From Larsenimonas salina (GTDB lineage: Bacteria; Pseudomonadota; Gammaproteobacteria; Pseudomonadales; Halomonadaceae), in contig NZ_JAMLJJ010000005.1 in assembly GCF_023736155.1 (NCBI RefSeq), positions 186,001 through 250,000 on the forward strand: DNA of 64,000 nucleotides, read 5' to 3'. The stretch's first letter is position 1; each line of letters starts with the position of its first letter. This document shows, piece by piece, positions 45,016-53,510 of the stretch. The notes under the pieces are model-generated. The model searched no databases, had not been told where the DNA came from, and saw only the letters and a list, made by a program, of their open reading frames with translations. The translations under genes and the position numbers were made by a program.

Positions 45016-45807
45016 CTAGCTGACCTGGCGGGCAATCAGCGTCGCCTTCTCCTGAAGCAGCGGCAGAAACCGTTCGGTCAGCGTGGCCATGTCCACGCGG
45101 GCCGCATTGGTGCTGATGTTCAAGGCACCGATCAGATGGCCGTGGGTGTCGAATGCCGGCACGGCAAGCGATCGAAGGCCTGAATCAAGCTCCTGATCCA
45201 CGATGCAATAGCCGTCGGCCCGAACGCGCTCGAGTTCGCTCATCACGGCCTCGCGGGTGGTCAGGCTGTGTTCGGTATGGGCCGTGAATTCAATCGTTGC
45301 CAACCGCTCGCTGAGCGCCTCATCGTCCAGTCGGGCAAGCAGTACGCGGCCCATCGAGGTGTAGAGCGCCGGCAGGCGGGTGCCGATCGACAGCGTGATT
45401 GCCATCAGGCGATGGCGGGCCGAGGAGCGCGCAACGTAGGTCACGCTGTTGCCCTCGAGCACGCCCAGCGAGGACGACTCGCCGGTTGCCTGGGTGATGT
45501 CTTCGAGGTGCTGCTGAATTACGCCCCGGTAGCCGTTGGCGGAGAGAAAGGAATAGCCAAGCTGTAAGGTTTTCGGTGCCAGTTCGAAATGACGCTGCTG
45601 CTTTCGTACATACCCAAGTGCATGCAGTGTCAGAAGAAAGCGCCGTGCCCGGGCCCGATTCATGCCGGTGCGCGCGGCGACTTCGCTCAGCGTCATGCGC
45701 GGGTGGTCGGCATCGAAGGCCAGCATCACCTCCAGGCCGCTGGCCAGCGCCGTCACGAAATCGCGGTCGTCCGGGCCAATGGTCTCGTCGGTGTCGTTAG
45801 GCGTCAT
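45016..45807 (-). CDS. pcaR: IclR-family regulator PcaR/PobR type
   Basis: A 263-residue IclR-type regulator: N-terminal winged helix (about 20-75, with MTLSEVAARTGMNRARARRFLLTLHALGYV) and the C-terminal effector domain (GESSSLGVLEGNSVTYVARSSARHRL, LYTSMGRVLLA, VDQELDSGLRSLAVPAFD, GALNIST). PcaR/PcaU proteins activate pca genes in response to beta-ketoadipate or protocatechuate. The ATG at 45807 has AAGGAG five bases upstream. It is divergent from pcaB with a TTCGC-TGT-GCGAA dyad between, and a similar motif precedes pcaI, so it probably controls pcaB and pcaIJF. Confidence 0.85.
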   Translation of the reverse strand: MTPNDTDETIGPDDRDFVTALASGLEVMLAFDADHPRMTLSEVAARTGMNRARARRFLLTLHALGYVRKQQRHFELAPKTLQLGYSFLSANGYRGVIQQHLEDITQATGESSSLGVLEGNSVTYVARSSARHRLMAITLSIGTRLPALYTSMGRVLLARLDDEALSERLATIEFTAHTEHSLTTREAVMSELERVRADGYCIVDQELDSGLRSLAVPAFDTHGHLIGALNISTNAARVDMATLTERFLPLLQEKATLIARQVS

Positions 45808-45863
45808 GGTTTCTCCTTGAGTCTGGGCGTCACGGGGCATCGGGCGTGCTATGGTAACGCATA

Positions 45864-45878
45864 TGTTCGCTGTGCGAA
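45864..45878. promoter_or_regulatory. candidate PcaR operator between pcaR and pcaB
   Basis: TGTTCGCTGTGCGAA contains the perfect dyad TTCGC-TGT-GCGAA. The same motif recurs upstream of pcaI as TGTTCTTTATGCGAA. It lies 43 bp before the pcaB ATG. Confidence 0.6.
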
Positions 45879-45921
45879 TTAAAGTTTGCATCGAGATGAC
45901 GGTTTATCAGGAGCATACCGC

Positions 45922-47268
45922 ATGTACCAGCAACTCGTTCACCATCCCTTCATGAGCAAGACCGCAGTGCAGGCGCTTTCGGCCGAGGCGTTGGTCGAGG
46001 CCATGGTCAGGGTCGAAGTGGTCCTTGCCGAAGCCGAGGAAGCCCGGTCGCTTTTGCCGGAAGGCACCGCTCGAGCGCTCGAACAGGCGCTATCACACGT
46101 CGACTGGGATATCGAGGCGCTGGCACAAGGCGTCGTCGAGGGGGGCAACATGGCCATTCCCTTCGTCAAGCAGGCCAAGCGTGCGCTACCTGAGGCGCTG
46201 CGCGAACACATTCATCGTGGGGCGACGAGTCAGGATCTGGTCGACACCGCATTGATGCTGGTGCTGTCGCCAAGGCTTTTGCGCATCGACACATTGATGC
46301 GACAGGCGCTGACCGACGGTGACGCGTTGATGCGCAAGCACCGCTCAACGCCGATGGTCGGGCGCACGCTGATGCAGCAGGCGTTGCCGGTCACGTTCGG
46401 CGTAAGCGTGGCGCATTGGCTTCATGGTCTCGGGCAGGCGGGGGCGGCGCTCTCCGAGATCCAGCGGTCCGGGCTTTTCGTGCAGTTCGGGGGCGCCGTC
46501 GGCGTGCATTCGGGGCTTGAGGATACCGGGCTCGAGCTCATGGACGACATGGCAAGACGGCTCGGTCTTTCCGTGCCGCTGCTGCCCTGGCATACCCAGC
46601 GCCAGCCGATCCTTGCGCTGGTGTCCGCGCTTGACCGCGTTGCGGTCGCGGGCGAGAAGATCGCAACCGATGTGGCGCTTCTGACCCAGACCGAGCTTGG
46701 CGAGGTCAGTGAGCCGGCGGAGGACGGTGTTGGCGGGTCGTCCTCGATGCCGCACAAGCGAAATCCGGTCGCGTGCGCCCGAATAAAAAGGGCGGCGCGC
46801 CAGATACACGGCCATGCGGCCACGCTGTATCAGGCCGGTGCGCAGCCGCTGGAGCGAGGCTTGGGTGAATGGCACGCCGAGTGGGCGCCGCTGCTTGAGT
46901 CGGTGGCCCTGCTCGAGGGGCTGATGGAGAGCGTGGCGCATCTTATGAGGGGGCTCGAGGTTCATCCGACGCGCATGGCGGAAAACCTTTCGCTGACCGG
47001 TGGTGCGGTCATGGCCGAGCCGGTAACGCGGCTTCTTGGCACCTGCATGGAAAGCAGTGAGGCCAGTCAGCTTGCCCGCGATGCGGCGCTTAAGGCGCAG
47101 CGAACACGCCGCGATTACGCGGAGGTGCTGTTTGAGGACGCGCGTGTCCATTCGGCGCTGACGCGGGAGGCGCTCGCGCGCGCCACGGATCCTTCTTTAT
47201 ACCTTGGTAGTAGTCTTGCTCAGGTCGATCGCACTCATGACTGGCTTACGCCCTGGCTAAGCCAATGA
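45922..47268 (+). CDS. pcaB: 3-carboxy-cis,cis-muconate cycloisomerase
   Basis: PcaB lactonises 3-carboxy-cis,cis-muconate, the product of protocatechuate ring cleavage. The 448-residue protein is of the fumarase/argininosuccinase superfamily with the signature GSSSMPHKRNPVACARI (about residue 270) and the early segment VEGGNMAIPFVKQ. A further stretch is LREHIHRGATSQDLVDTALML. AGGAG is eight bases before the ATG at 45922. It is transcribed divergently from pcaR and closed by a terminator, so it forms its own unit separate from pcaIJF. Confidence 0.94.
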   Translation: MYQQLVHHPFMSKTAVQALSAEALVEAMVRVEVVLAEAEEARSLLPEGTARALEQALSHVDWDIEALAQGVVEGGNMAIPFVKQAKRALPEALREHIHRGATSQDLVDTALMLVLSPRLLRIDTLMRQALTDGDALMRKHRSTPMVGRTLMQQALPVTFGVSVAHWLHGLGQAGAALSEIQRSGLFVQFGGAVGVHSGLEDTGLELMDDMARRLGLSVPLLPWHTQRQPILALVSALDRVAVAGEKIATDVALLTQTELGEVSEPAEDGVGGSSSMPHKRNPVACARIKRAARQIHGHAATLYQAGAQPLERGLGEWHAEWAPLLESVALLEGLMESVAHLMRGLEVHPTRMAENLSLTGGAVMAEPVTRLLGTCMESSEASQLARDAALKAQRTRRDYAEVLFEDARVHSALTREALARATDPSLYLGSSLAQVDRTHDWLTPWLSQ

Positions 47269-47294
47269 TTATCCAGGCATTAAAGTCACAAACT

Positions 47295-47328
47295 ATGCAA
47301 AAGGGCGCCTCCGGGCGCCCTTTTGCAT
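47295..47328. terminator. terminator after pcaB
   Basis: GCAAAAGGGCGCC and GGCGCCCTTTTGC form a long dyad with a short loop 26 bp after the pcaB stop. The symmetric A and T runs make it bidirectional. Confidence 0.85.
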
Positions 47329-47360
47329 GCGGTTGACGGGGCAGGATGTTCCGCATACTT

Positions 47361-47394
47361 TGTTCGTTATACAAATAAATGTTCTTTATGCGAA
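47361..47394. promoter_or_regulatory. two direct repeats upstream of pcaI, candidate PcaR sites
   Basis: TGTTCGTTATACAAA (47361-47375) and TGTTCTTTATGCGAA (47380-47394) match at 12 of 15 positions with starts 19 bp apart. The second also forms TGTTC...GAACA with its flank and matches the dyad before pcaB. They end 42 bp ahead of the pcaI ATG. Confidence 0.55.
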
Positions 47395-47436
47395 CATAGG
47401 CCGCATCTCCGGCCGCTTTAAACGGGGTGAGTCACC

Positions 47437-48264
47437 ATGGCAGAGTTCTTGAGCCTCAAGGAAGCGGTCTCCCGCTTCGTAAATGATGGTGCCACGGTCG
47501 CGATGGAGGGGTTCACACACCTGATCCCCTTTGCGGCCGGGCATGAAGTTATCCGTCAGCAAAAGCGCGATCTGACGCTGATTCGAATGACACCGGATCT
47601 AATCTATGACCAGCTGATCGGGATGGGGTGTGCGTCGAAACTGATCTTTTCCTGGGGCGGTAACCCGGGCGTAGGGTCACTGCATCGTCTGCGTGACGCC
47701 GTTGAAAAGCACTATCCGGTGCCGTTGACCATCGTCGAGCACAGCCACGCGGCCATGGCCTGTGCCTATGAGGCCGGGGCCGCAGGGCTTCCGTTCGCGG
47801 TATTGCGCGGTTTCATCGGGAGCGACCTGCCCAAGGTCAACGATCAGATCAAGTCGATCACCTGCCCGTTTACCGGCGAAGAACTGGCGGCCGTGCCCTC
47901 GATTCGCCCGGACGTTTCGATCGTTCATGCCCAAAAGGCCGACCGCCACGGCAACGTTTTGATCGAGGGTATCGTTGGCGTCCAGAAGGAGGCAGTACTC
48001 GCAGCGACCCACAGCATTGTCACGGTCGAGGAAGTGGTCGATGAACTCGACGCCGGCCCCAACGCCTGTGTGCTGCCGGAATGGGCCATTTCGACTATCT
48101 CCGTTGTGCCCATGGGCGCGGCGCCGTCCTACACCCACGGCTATTACCCGCGTGACAACACGTTCTACAAGCGCTGGGACGCCATAGCCCGAGACCGCGA
48201 CACCTTCGCGGACTGGATGACCCAACACGTTCTGAATACCGACGCACAGGGAGCGAGCCAATGA
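47437..48264 (+). CDS. pcaI: 3-oxoadipate CoA-transferase subunit A
   Basis: With PcaJ this subunit moves CoA from succinyl-CoA to 3-oxoadipate. The 275-residue protein is a family I CoA-transferase alpha subunit of the longer CatI/GctA-like type, with DGATVAMEGFTHLIPFAAGHEVIRQ near the N-terminus, FSWGGNPGVGSLHRLRDAVE and AQKADRHGNVLIEGIVGVQKEAVLAA. It starts the pcaIJF unit behind two PcaR-like sites and shares an ATGA with pcaJ. Confidence 0.9.
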   Translation: MAEFLSLKEAVSRFVNDGATVAMEGFTHLIPFAAGHEVIRQQKRDLTLIRMTPDLIYDQLIGMGCASKLIFSWGGNPGVGSLHRLRDAVEKHYPVPLTIVEHSHAAMACAYEAGAAGLPFAVLRGFIGSDLPKVNDQIKSITCPFTGEELAAVPSIRPDVSIVHAQKADRHGNVLIEGIVGVQKEAVLAATHSIVTVEEVVDELDAGPNACVLPEWAISTISVVPMGAAPSYTHGYYPRDNTFYKRWDAIARDRDTFADWMTQHVLNTDAQGASQ

Positions 48265-49079
48265 GCACCGCGCTGGATGTGACCCCTTCGGAAATGATGA
48301 CCGTGACCGCCTCGCGGGCACTGAATAACCGCACCACCTGCTTTGTCGGCATCGGTCTGCCCAGTGAGGCGGCCAACCTGGCCCGCCTGACGCACGCCCC
48401 CGAGACCGTTTTGATCTATGAGTCCGGCACGCTTCAGACCCGGCCGGTCGTGCTGCCGCTGTCCATTGGCGATGGCGAGCTCTGTGAAACCGCACTGACC
48501 ACGGTGGCGGTGCCGGAGATGTTTCGCTATTGGCTGCAGGGTGGCCGAGTCGATGTCGGGTTTCTCGGCACCGCCCAGATCGACAAGTACGCCAACCTCA
48601 ATACCACATTGATCGGGGATTACCGCGCGCCCAAGGTACGTCTGCCGGGCGGCGGCGGGGCGCCTGAGATCGCGACCAACTCGAAGGAAGTCTTCGTGAT
48701 GGTCAAGCACTCCAGGCGTACCTTCGTGGAGGCGGTCGATTTCGTGACCACACTCGGGTTCGGCCGCGACGGCACGGCGCGAGACAACGTGCACCCGGAG
48801 ACCGCCCGCCACCTTGGCAAGGGGCCGACGCGGGTCATCACCGATCTCTGCGTGATGCGACCGGACCCGGAGACCAAGGAACTGATCGTCACTGAGCTGC
48901 ACCCAGGCGTTACTCGCGAGGCCGTGGTCGAGGCGACCGGCTGGCCGGTGCGGTTTGCCGACTCGGTCGGAACGACGCCTGCGCCGAGTGCTAAAGAGAT
49001 CGAGGTGCTGCGCGCACTGAAAGAGCGCACCGAACGCCACCACGCCGGTGAGGCTACCGAGCAGGAGGGTGCGTCATGA
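48261..49079 (+). CDS. pcaJ: 3-oxoadipate CoA-transferase subunit B
   Basis: The beta subunit partner of PcaI, 272 residues, also of the CatJ-like type. The catalytic glutamate is in VLIYESGTLQTRP (about residue 54); other marks are FVGIGLPSEAANLA and DVGFLGTAQIDKYANLNTT and the glycine-rich LPGGGGAPEIA. It overlaps pcaI and pcaF by ATGA, so I, J and F are coupled. Confidence 0.9.
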   Translation: MSTALDVTPSEMMTVTASRALNNRTTCFVGIGLPSEAANLARLTHAPETVLIYESGTLQTRPVVLPLSIGDGELCETALTTVAVPEMFRYWLQGGRVDVGFLGTAQIDKYANLNTTLIGDYRAPKVRLPGGGGAPEIATNSKEVFVMVKHSRRTFVEAVDFVTTLGFGRDGTARDNVHPETARHLGKGPTRVITDLCVMRPDPETKELIVTELHPGVTREAVVEATGWPVRFADSVGTTPAPSAKEIEVLRALKERTERHHAGEATEQEGAS

Positions 49080-50281
49080 CCGACGTGTATCTGTGTGCGC
49101 CGCTGCGTTCCCCGGTGGGCCGGTTCGGCGGGGCGCTGTCATCGATACGCCCCGATGACCTCGCCGCCCGGCTGATCGAGGCGGTACTTGGCCAGCATCC
49201 GGAACTCGATCCGGCGGCGATCGACGACGTAATTCTTGGCTGTGCCAATCAGGCGGGCGAGGACAATCGAAGCGTGGCCCGTATGGCGCTGCTGCTGGCG
49301 GGGCTTCCGACCGCTGTGCCGGGCGGTACCGTCAATCGGCTGTGTGGTTCGGGAATGGACGCCATCGGCACCGCGGCGCGTGCAATTCGGGCCGGGGAGG
49401 CTGAGCTGATGCTTGCCGGCGGTGTCGAATCGATGTCGCGCGCCCCCTACGTCATGGGCAAGGCGTCGTCGGCGTTCGGTCGGGGTCAGCAGCTCGAGGA
49501 CACCACCATCGGCTGGCGGTTCATCAACCCGGTCATGGAGAAAATGTACGGCACGCACTCGATGCCGGAAACCGCTGAAAACGTGGCCGAGCGCTTTGGC
49601 GTGTCGCGCGAGGATCAGGATCTGTTCGCCTACCGCTCACAGCAGAAAACCGCCGCCGCCCAGCAGTCGGGGCGGCTGGGCGAGGGCGTCGTTCCGATCG
49701 AGGTACCGCGACGCAAGCAGGCGCCGCTGATTGTCGACCAGGACGAGCACCCCCGTGCCGACACCACGCTTGAAAAGCTTGGCGCATTGCCGACTCCCTT
49801 TCGGGCAGGTGGAACCGTCACGGCGGGGAATGCCTCCGGCGTCAATGATGGCGCCGCCGCGATGGTCATGGCCAACGAGGCCGCGCTATCGCGGTTTTCG
49901 CTGACGCCCCTGGTGCGCGTATTGGGTATGGCTACGGCCGGCGTCGATCCGGACATCATGGGCATGGGGCCGGTGCCGGCGACCCGAGCCGTGCTCAAGC
50001 GGCTGGGACTTACGCTTGAGCAGATGGATGTGATCGAGTTGAATGAGGCCTTCGCGGCTCAGGCGCTTGCCTGCATGCGTGAGCTTGGGCTTGCCGATGA
50101 CGATGCGCGGGTCAATCCGAACGGCGGCGCCATCGCGCTTGGGCATCCGCTTGGCATGTCGGGGGCTCGAATCGTATCGGCTGCGGCCTATGAGCTGGCG
50201 CGGATCGGTGGGCGTTATGGGCTTTGTACCATGTGCATCGGGGTCGGTCAGGGCATCGCGATGGTTATCGAGCGCGTATAA
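49076..50281 (+). CDS. pcaF: 3-oxoadipyl-CoA thiolase
   Basis: PcaF cleaves 3-oxoadipyl-CoA to succinyl-CoA and acetyl-CoA, the last pathway step. The 401-residue thiolase has the nucleophilic Cys in NRLCGSGMDAIGTAARAI (about residue 90), NEAFAAQALACMRELGL, the His of GGAIALGHPLGMSGARI, and the C-terminal CTMCIGVGQGIA with the second catalytic Cys. The insert EDTTIGWRFINPVMEKMYGTHSM is typical of the beta-ketoadipyl branch. It follows pcaJ with an ATGA overlap. Confidence 0.95.
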   Translation: MTDVYLCAPLRSPVGRFGGALSSIRPDDLAARLIEAVLGQHPELDPAAIDDVILGCANQAGEDNRSVARMALLLAGLPTAVPGGTVNRLCGSGMDAIGTAARAIRAGEAELMLAGGVESMSRAPYVMGKASSAFGRGQQLEDTTIGWRFINPVMEKMYGTHSMPETAENVAERFGVSREDQDLFAYRSQQKTAAAQQSGRLGEGVVPIEVPRRKQAPLIVDQDEHPRADTTLEKLGALPTPFRAGGTVTAGNASGVNDGAAAMVMANEAALSRFSLTPLVRVLGMATAGVDPDIMGMGPVPATRAVLKRLGLTLEQMDVIELNEAFAAQALACMRELGLADDDARVNPNGGAIALGHPLGMSGARIVSAAAYELARIGGRYGLCTMCIGVGQGIAMVIERV

Positions 50282-50371
50282 GCGAGCGGCCGGGTCAGTG
50301 GGCCATGGTGTTTCGAACGTGTTTTTTTCGAACGTGGTGTGTCGAGCGCAGTTTTTCGAGAGGGGATGTCG

Positions 50372-51556
50372 ATGAAGTTCTTCGAGTTCAACGGGCGGTG
50401 CATCGCCTACCGGGACACCGGCGGTGCCACGCTCAAGGCGCTGTTGCTGGGCCATCCACTCGGGATGAGCCAAGCGGTCTGGGATGAGCTTGCCGCCGCG
50501 CTTGCCGGTCGCTACCGCGTGATCAGCTGGGACCTGCCGGGCCATGGTGCTAGCAGCCCGCTTGAGTGTGCGATCACGGCGGACGATCTGGCCGAGGAGG
50601 CCGTGGCGCTGCTCGATGCGCTCGAGATCGAGCGGTTCACCTACCTTGGCACGTCGGTGGGCGGTGTCATCGGTCAGGCGCTGCGACGGGCCGTTCCGGA
50701 TCGGTTGACGGCGTTGATGTTGACCAACACCGGCGCTGTCATCGGCTCCCCCGAGGCCTGGCAGACCCGCGCCGAGCGTGTGCGACGCGAAGGCCTTGCG
50801 GTCATGGCGGAGGAACTGAGCGGGCGCTGGTTCGCTGATGGCTTCGTCAAGGCGCGTCCGGCGGCACTTGCCGGCTGGCAGACCCAGCTTTCCCGCACCG
50901 ACACTGAAAGCTACGCCCGGCTTTGTGAGTTGCTCGGCGCGACGGATTTTACGGGCTGCACGGCTCCCACGGACTCGCCGGTCTTTCTGTTGGCCGGTGA
51001 GGCCGATATTTCGACACCACCTGCCACGCTCGAGGCGCTGGCGGGGCTTCTTGGCGGTGCGCCGCTTGCCGTACTTGATGGCGTCGCCCATGTGCCATCA
51101 GTCGAGGCGTCAGAGCGCATGACCTCCTGGGTGCGCTCGTGCCTGTCGTCAGCTCGGTCGCAGGTCGACGCGCACGGCGTAAGCTATGAACATGGCCTCG
51201 ATACCCGCAGCTCGGTGCTGGGGGAGGCGCACGTCGCTCGCGCACGCCAGGGCGCGACCACCCTCGATCAGCCGTTTCAGCAGATGATTACCCGGCTGGC
51301 CTGGGGTGAGCTTTGGGGCAACCCGGACCTTGCCCACCGCGAGCGCAGTATGATCACGATCGCGGTGCTGGCCGCGCTCGGGCGTGACGGTGAACTGGTC
51401 CTTCATTTAAACACCGCCAAACGCATTGGCCTCGAGGAAGCCGAGCTTCGCCAGGCGCTGACGCATGTGGCGATCTACGCCGGTGTTCCGGCGGCAAATC
51501 ATGCGTTCAAGCTCGCCAAGGAACAGGGGTGGGGCGAGACGCTGACCGCGCTGTGA
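50372..51556 (+). CDS. pcaL: fused 3-oxoadipate enol-lactonase / 4-carboxymuconolactone decarboxylase
   Basis: A 394-residue fusion of PcaD and PcaC. Residues 1 to about 255 form an alpha/beta-hydrolase (GHPLGMSQAVWDELAAAL, SWDLPGHGAS, nucleophile Ser in LGTSVGGVIGQAL, Asp near EADISTPP, His in VAHVPS). Residues about 265-394 are a carboxymuconolactone decarboxylase-like domain (MITRLAWGELWGNPDL, ERSMITIAVLAALGRDGEL, HLNTAKRIGLEEAELRQALTHVAIYAGVPAANHAF). Both steps between PcaB product and 3-oxoadipate are thus on one chain. Such PcaL fusions were first known in actinobacteria and are also found in some Proteobacteria. The ATG at 50372 has GAGGGG six bases upstream; the one at 50366 is too close. 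Confidence 0.92.
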   Translation: MKFFEFNGRCIAYRDTGGATLKALLLGHPLGMSQAVWDELAAALAGRYRVISWDLPGHGASSPLECAITADDLAEEAVALLDALEIERFTYLGTSVGGVIGQALRRAVPDRLTALMLTNTGAVIGSPEAWQTRAERVRREGLAVMAEELSGRWFADGFVKARPAALAGWQTQLSRTDTESYARLCELLGATDFTGCTAPTDSPVFLLAGEADISTPPATLEALAGLLGGAPLAVLDGVAHVPSVEASERMTSWVRSCLSSARSQVDAHGVSYEHGLDTRSSVLGEAHVARARQGATTLDQPFQQMITRLAWGELWGNPDLAHRERSMITIAVLAALGRDGELVLHLNTAKRIGLEEAELRQALTHVAIYAGVPAANHAFKLAKEQGWGETLTAL

Positions 51557-51653
51557 CACCGGTTGCGTTTGTGCGGCGGCCTTATAGACAGCATCAAGGG
51601 ATGAGCGCTGGGAAAGCCCGCGTTCAGACCCACCGTTTTGTCGGGAGCCGTGA

Positions 51654-52595
51654 ATGCTGAACGCTCGAATCAAACTTCGTCATCTGACGGCCTTTCTGGA
51701 CGTCGCTGCCACGCGAAGCCTGGTGCGCTCATCGGCCAATCTATCGATCAGCCAGCCCGGGCTTTCGAAGACGATTCGTGAGCTCGAGACGCTGCTTGAT
51801 GCGGAGCTCTTCGCTCGAAGCCCGAAGGGCATGGCGCTGACTGCCTCCGGGCGTGCGTTTTTACGTTACGCAGGCCCCGCGCTTCAGGGGCTTGAGCAGG
51901 GCATGGCCTCGGTTGCACGCATCAACGAACAGGCGGTGGTGCGCATCGGCGCGCTCTCCTCGGTCGAGGATGGCCTGCTGCCTCGGGTGCTTGCCCGAAC
52001 CCATGAAGTGCTGCCGCGGCTTCAGGCGCAGGTGACCACCGGCTCCAGCCGGTATCTGCTGTCAGAACTTCGCCTTGGCAAGCTGGATCTGGTGGTGGGG
52101 CGAATGAGCGAGGCTGGCGCAATTCGCGATCTGCATTTCGAGCATCTGTTTCACGAGCCGTTGGTGCTGGTGGCACGAGACGGTCATCCGCTGGCAGGCG
52201 TGGCCCGTGAGGCGCTGTCGATGGAGGTGCTTGCCCGGTTTGCCTGGGTGGTGCCGCCGCCAGGCACGACGCTTCGCGATCGCATCGAGCAGTTCTGGGT
52301 CGAGGCGGGCGGCTCGCCGTCACGTATTGCGTTGGAAACGTTATCGCTGCCGCTCTCGCGGCGCTACGTCGGCCTCTCTGACGCGCTGTGGGTGGCGCCG
52401 CTCGACGCGATTCGCCATGATTTGGCCGACGCCCATTCGTCGCTTCGATTGCTGGTGTCCCTCGAGGCCCGAGGCGGTTCGGTAGGGCTCTGTACCAACC
52501 CGGCACAGGCGCTTGAGCGCGGCGGAGAGCAGCTTTGCGAGCTGTTCCGGCAGGAAGCCGCCGCCCACCCACGCCCCGACCCTCTGCTTCAGTAG
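51654..52595 (+). CDS. pcaQ: LysR-family regulator PcaQ
   Basis: A 313-residue LysR-type regulator with the N-terminal helix-turn-helix (LRHLTAFLDVAATRSLVRSSANLSISQPGLSKTIRELE) and a periplasmic-binding-like effector domain. The N-terminus RIKLRHLTAFLDVAATRSLV is close to PcaQ proteins, which activate pcaDCHG genes with carboxymuconate or beta-carboxymuconolactone-type inducers. It lies between pcaL and pcaHG in the same direction, 97 bp after pcaL, and a dyad fitting the PcaQ box stands ahead of pcaH. Confidence 0.88.
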   Translation: MLNARIKLRHLTAFLDVAATRSLVRSSANLSISQPGLSKTIRELETLLDAELFARSPKGMALTASGRAFLRYAGPALQGLEQGMASVARINEQAVVRIGALSSVEDGLLPRVLARTHEVLPRLQAQVTTGSSRYLLSELRLGKLDLVVGRMSEAGAIRDLHFEHLFHEPLVLVARDGHPLAGVAREALSMEVLARFAWVVPPPGTTLRDRIEQFWVEAGGSPSRIALETLSLPLSRRYVGLSDALWVAPLDAIRHDLADAHSSLRLLVSLEARGGSVGLCTNPAQALERGGEQLCELFRQEAAAHPRPDPLLQ

Positions 52596-52653
52596 GGCGG
52601 TCATCGCTTCCGCAAGCCCCCTTCGACGTTCGGTCAATCGACCTTTGAAGAAT

Positions 52654-52669
52654 ATAGCCCCGGAGTTAT
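52654..52669. promoter_or_regulatory. candidate PcaQ box upstream of pcaH
   Basis: ATAGCC-CCGG-AGTTAT fits the ATAACC-N4-GGTTAA/T form recalled for PcaQ sites, with one mismatch in each arm, and keeps the LysR T-N11-A core. It is about 100 bp ahead of the pcaH ATG in a 174-bp gap. Confidence 0.5.
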
Positions 52670-52769
52670 AGGCCCTCCCGATCATTTCAATTGGCAGGCG
52701 GGCCCGCCGCGCCACAATGGAGTGATCAAGGAGCGACTGCTCCGTCGACCGTTGGCTCAGGAGGCTTGC

Positions 52770-53507
52770 ATGACTCGACCCACACACCCCAGGTACCTAC
52801 AGCGCGATCGGCGCTGGCACCCGCCGGCCTACGCACCGGGGTACAAGACATCGGTGCCGCGCTCGCCGCGCCAGGCCCTGGTCAGCCTTCAGAACCCGAC
52901 CGCTACCGAGCTGACCGGCCCCTCATTCGAGCGCATGACGCTTGGCCCGCACGACAACGATCTTCTGATGAACTTTCGACAGGGCACCGAGCATGACGGC
53001 CTGCCGGTCGGAGAGCGGATCATGGTGTTCGGGCGGGTGCTCGATCAGTTCGGCAAGCCCGTGCCCCAGACGCTGGTGGAAATGTGGCAGGCCAATGCCG
53101 GTGGCCGCTATCGCCACAAGAAGGATCAGTACCTGGCTCCGCTGGACCCCAACTTCGGCGGCGTCGGCCGCACCATCACCGACGAGCAGGGCTGGTATCG
53201 GTTTCGAACCGTTCGGCCCGGGCCGTATCCGTGGCCGAACGACGTCAACAGCTGGCGCCCGGCCCATATTCACATGTCGGTCATGGGGCCGGCGCTGTCC
53301 TCGCGGTTGATTACCCAGCTCTATTTCGAAGGCGATCCGTTGATTCCGCACTGCCCGATCGTACATACACTCAATGATCCGGATGCGGTGCGAACCCTGA
53401 CGGCCAAGCTCGATCTGGCCAGAAGCCGCCCGATGGATGCGCTGGCGTATCGGTTCGATATCGTCACGCGTGGCCAGTTCCAGACCTATTTCGAAAATCA
53501 GGGGTAA
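52770..53507 (+). CDS. pcaH: protocatechuate 3,4-dioxygenase beta subunit
   Basis: PcaH carries the non-heme Fe(III) that cleaves protocatechuate between its hydroxyls. The 245-residue protein shows the iron ligands: Tyr in GGRYRHKKD, Tyr in GPYPW, and the two His in [10 protein letters not shown], with the 13-residue spacing of the family. The N-terminal [23 protein letters not shown] is typical of beta subunits. AGGAGG is five bases ahead of the ATG. It precedes pcaG by 3 bp. Confidence 0.96.
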   Translation: MTRPTHPRYLQRDRRWHPPAYAPGYKTSVPRSPRQALVSLQNPTATELTGPSFERMTLGPHDNDLLMNFRQGTEHDGLPVGERIMVFGRVLDQFGKPVPQTLVEMWQANAGGRYRHKKDQYLAPLDPNFGGVGRTITDEQGWYRFRTVRPGPYPWPNDVNSWRPAHIHMSVMGPALSSRLITQLYFEGDPLIPHCPIVHTLNDPDAVRTLTAKLDLARSRPMDALAYRFDIVTRGQFQTYFENQG

Positions 53508-53510
53508 GCC

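Noticed and set aside
49886-51091. 401-codon frame opposite pcaF/pcaL
   Set aside because: Spans two real genes on the other strand, has no ribosome site, and reads as low-complexity Arg/His/Gly-rich sequence.
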